24,426 nucleotides of DNA from Bacteroidota bacterium (GTDB taxonomy: Bacteria > CLD3 > SB21). The notes beneath the pieces were generated by a model that saw only the letters and a list, made by a program, of their open reading frames with translations, made no database searches and had not been told where the DNA came from. A program made the position numbers and the translations under genes. Each line of letters starts with the position of its first letter. Positions within the stretch are counted from its first letter, which is position 1. Shown here piece by piece: positions 22,885-24,426 of the stretch. The stretch is from assembly GCA_020438245.1 (NCBI GenBank), contig JAGQUY010000093.1, positions 1 to 24,426 on the forward strand. The letters run 5' to 3'.

Positions 22885-23245
22885 AGGCATGACCGGCAAT
22901 TACCGCCAGTGAAAGCAACAACAAGAAACTGTATTCCATTCCTCCGGTGCTGTGGCCTACCACAAACCAACCGTTGTTTAGATGGACAAGAATAATCCCC
23001 ATGACTTGGTGCAAAGCAAATCCAAACGTTACCAAGAGCGTATAGCGATTGAGGGCCAATAGTAATCCGCCTGCCATTTCATAAACCGTAGTCGCCCACG
23101 CCAGGGCAACCCCAAATGGAAAGCCTCTTTCGCCAAGGAATTCACCAAATCCACCGACGGTTCCTGCATAGGTCCTAATTGCACCGTGCGAAATGAAGAT
23201 AAGAGCAACTCCAATCCTGAGCAGGGCGATTGTGTTTTTTTTCAT
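22859..23245 (-). CDS. DoxX-like small membrane protein
   Basis: A 128-residue protein with four predicted transmembrane helices, resembling the DoxX/DoxD family. The N-terminus LLRIGVALIFISHGAIRTYA, the central YEMAGGLLLALNRYTLL and the loop VHLNNGWFVVGHSTGGMEYS fit a family often found near redox or stress genes; its activity is not settled. The ATG at 23243-23245 follows GGAG by five bases. A GTG five codons upstream is in frame but has no ribosome site of its own. The last 26 bp overlap the end of the convergent kinase gene. It follows the SMP-30-like gene by 14 bp on the same strand, so the two form an operon. It could equally be called DUF-type by some databases. Confidence 0.82.
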   Translation of the reverse strand: MKKNTIALLRIGVALIFISHGAIRTYAGTVGGFGEFLGERGFPFGVALAWATTVYEMAGGLLLALNRYTLLVTFGFALHQVMGIILVHLNNGWFVVGHSTGGMEYSFLLLLSLAVIAGHAFKKAASSN

Positions 23246-23259
23246 GTTCTCTCCATGCA

Positions 23260-24426
23260 CTATTCCAATTTGACAGAACGCACAAAAACCGGCTCGGCTT
23301 GAATTGTTTGGAACTGCCCGTTGTCGCTATAAGCCTGCCAAGGGGAGTTTGCCAGATAGAGCAGATACCCGTTGATAATACATCCCAATGTCGGCTCTCC
23401 TTGATACGGCAGGTTATTGTCAAGTACCTGCACAGATACGATGTCTTCCAAGTTGTCATTCAGTTTAATTCGCAAGACCCGCCGGGGGAAAACGCCATTT
23501 TGAATCGCTATGAGGAAGTGATCTGAAAGATACAGGCCGTCCGATCCCCTCAAACCTGGCACATTCTGACCAATGTGCGTGATGAGGTTGTCCCTCAAGT
23601 TTATTCGATAAATACCACTTATATAGTCAGTTACAAAAACAATATGGTCATCCTCGGAAATTGCAATTCCCTGTAAATTCCAAGCGTCAGGCAGAACGAT
23701 CAATGTATCTAGGTGATTCTTGCCCAAATTCCAGAGGTAAATGACTGGGTCCCTGCTATCACTTATGTAAACATTGCCGCGTCGATCCAGAACCAAGTCA
23801 CCAAAAACATGGCGACCCGGACCAATGACACGCCCAAGCTCCCTGCCAGAATCAAGATCAAACGCTACAACCCCGGACCAGCCATCTGTTTCTTCTGAAA
23901 ACAGGACATTTTCAGGCATGGCAGCCGTCGAAACCAGCAAGCGATTCCGATCCTGATCTATCTTCATACCCATTATGCACATCATCGGTCCGTTGGGTTT
24001 GAAAAAAGAGTCGTCGATGGTGCCGTCTTTGTAACAAACTCGTATGACACTTGTGCGAATACTTCCAAAGATGAATCGCAGCCTGGCCTCGTCAAATGCA
24101 ATTCCTTCTGGATGAAACGCACTGTCATTCAAAACGTAAACGATATCCGAAACAATCTTCTGCTGGCTAAGGGAATCGGACAAGCGTCGTAACGCACTGC
24201 CCGTCGTGGCCAAGTCCACGAAGGAGTTATCGTTTATGATTCCAGTATTGATCCAAATGGCCCGCTTCAGTGTTTCGATTGCTTCGGTTGTTCTGCCGGT
24301 AACCAAGTATGCCTCTGAAAGCAGTTTCAGAATAGTCAAAGAGTTCGGTCTTAATTTATCAATGGATTCAAGATACTTCAGGCCTGTCGTGACATCATTG
24401 GCGTCAACCGCCTTTTGGTATAGGGC
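23260..24426 (-). CDS. TPR plus SMP-30/NHL-like beta-propeller protein, partial (N-terminus off the right edge)
   Basis: The frame is open to the window edge, so the start is missing; 388 residues are visible. The first about 60 look like tetratricopeptide repeats (GLKYLESIDKLRPNSLTILK, then LLSEAYLVTGRTTEAIETLK). The remainder is a six-bladed-type propeller of the SMP-30/gluconolactonase or NHL kind. Its repeated strand motifs include HPEGIAFDEARLRFIFGS, FGDLVLDRRGNVYISDS, LQGIAISEDDHIVFVTD and GSDGLYLSDHFLIAIQ. SMP-30 proteins hydrolyse lactones or bind metal, but the metal ligands cannot be assigned with confidence. The TTG at 24337-24339 is not a start, because coding sequence clearly continues upstream. 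It ends 14 bp before the DoxX-like gene. Confidence 0.8.
   Translation of the reverse strand, partial: ALYQKAVDANDVTTGLKYLESIDKLRPNSLTILKLLSEAYLVTGRTTEAIETLKRAIWINTGIINDNSFVDLATTGSALRRLSDSLSQQKIVSDIVYVLNDSAFHPEGIAFDEARLRFIFGSIRTSVIRVCYKDGTIDDSFFKPNGPMMCIMGMKIDQDRNRLLVSTAAMPENVLFSEETDGWSGVVAFDLDSGRELGRVIGPGRHVFGDLVLDRRGNVYISDSRDPVIYLWNLGKNHLDTLIVLPDAWNLQGIAISEDDHIVFVTDYISGIYRINLRDNLITHIGQNVPGLRGSDGLYLSDHFLIAIQNGVFPRRVLRIKLNDNLEDIVSVQVLDNNLPYQGEPTLGCIINGYLLYLANSPWQAYSDNGQFQTIQAEPVFVRSVKLE

Noticed and set aside
1..24426. Mobile element, prophage or genomic island
   Set aside because: No transposase, integrase, tRNA-flanking repeat or abrupt change in gene style was seen; all genes are intact apart from the two cut by the edges.

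Overview
The window looks like chromosomal DNA from a free-living Gram-negative bacterium. The best fit is the Bacteroidota/Ignavibacteriota (FCB) neighbourhood, but the phylum is only an inference. It rests on two large sensor kinases with Reg_prop propellers and Y_Y_Y domains, an LA_2272-like glycine-rich surface-repeat protein, an exported DJ-1/PfpI protein and an exported amidase. Several genes have clear Shine-Dalgarno sequences and sigma70-like -35/-10 boxes, which argues against a typical Bacteroidia or Flavobacteriia genome. I see no tRNA, rRNA, CRISPR array, insertion sequence, integrase or attachment site. Coding density is high and no real gene appears broken.

Layout. (1) 1-4958, leftward: a sensor kinase, an SRPBCC protein overlapping it by ATGA, a glycine-rich repeat protein and, cut by the left edge, an AraC-type/Ada-like gene. 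(2) 4959-8598: a DEAD-box RNA helicase behind a long structured leader, converging on htpG with a strong terminator between them. (3) 8682-11005: an NmrA-like NAD(P)-binding protein, an HxlR regulator without cysteine and an exported DJ-1/PfpI protein, a plausible redox or electrophile stress module. (4) 11059-13184: a GAF-PAS protein ending in a paired CxxC motif, divergent from a cysteine-laddered beta-helix lipoprotein. (5) 13216-16247, leftward: an APC transporter fused to two universal stress domains, directly abutting a TM-helix (MscS-related) membrane protein, driven by a near-consensus promoter. (6) 16275-17921: an exported amidase, divergent from (7) purE-purK (18067-19703), which overlap by GTGA and whose promoter sits so close to the purE ATG that the mRNA may be leaderless. 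(8) 19798-22884: a second propeller kinase with about 14 blades. (9) 22859-24426, leftward: a DoxX-type membrane protein and a TPR plus SMP-30-like propeller protein cut by the right edge.

The theme is sensing and stress response around two housekeeping islands (htpG/helicase and purEK). Neither kinase has a response regulator in the window. Several gene starts were moved inward from the longest open frame, using Shine-Dalgarno position and signal peptides: DJ-1, the GAF-PAS protein, APC, the amidase, purK, kinase 2 and DoxX. The most unusual items are the kinase/SRPBCC coupling, the nine exact 16-residue repeats, the cysteine ladders, the structured helicase leader and the possible leaderless purE mRNA. 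I do not see a single large undescribed system such as a new defence island.
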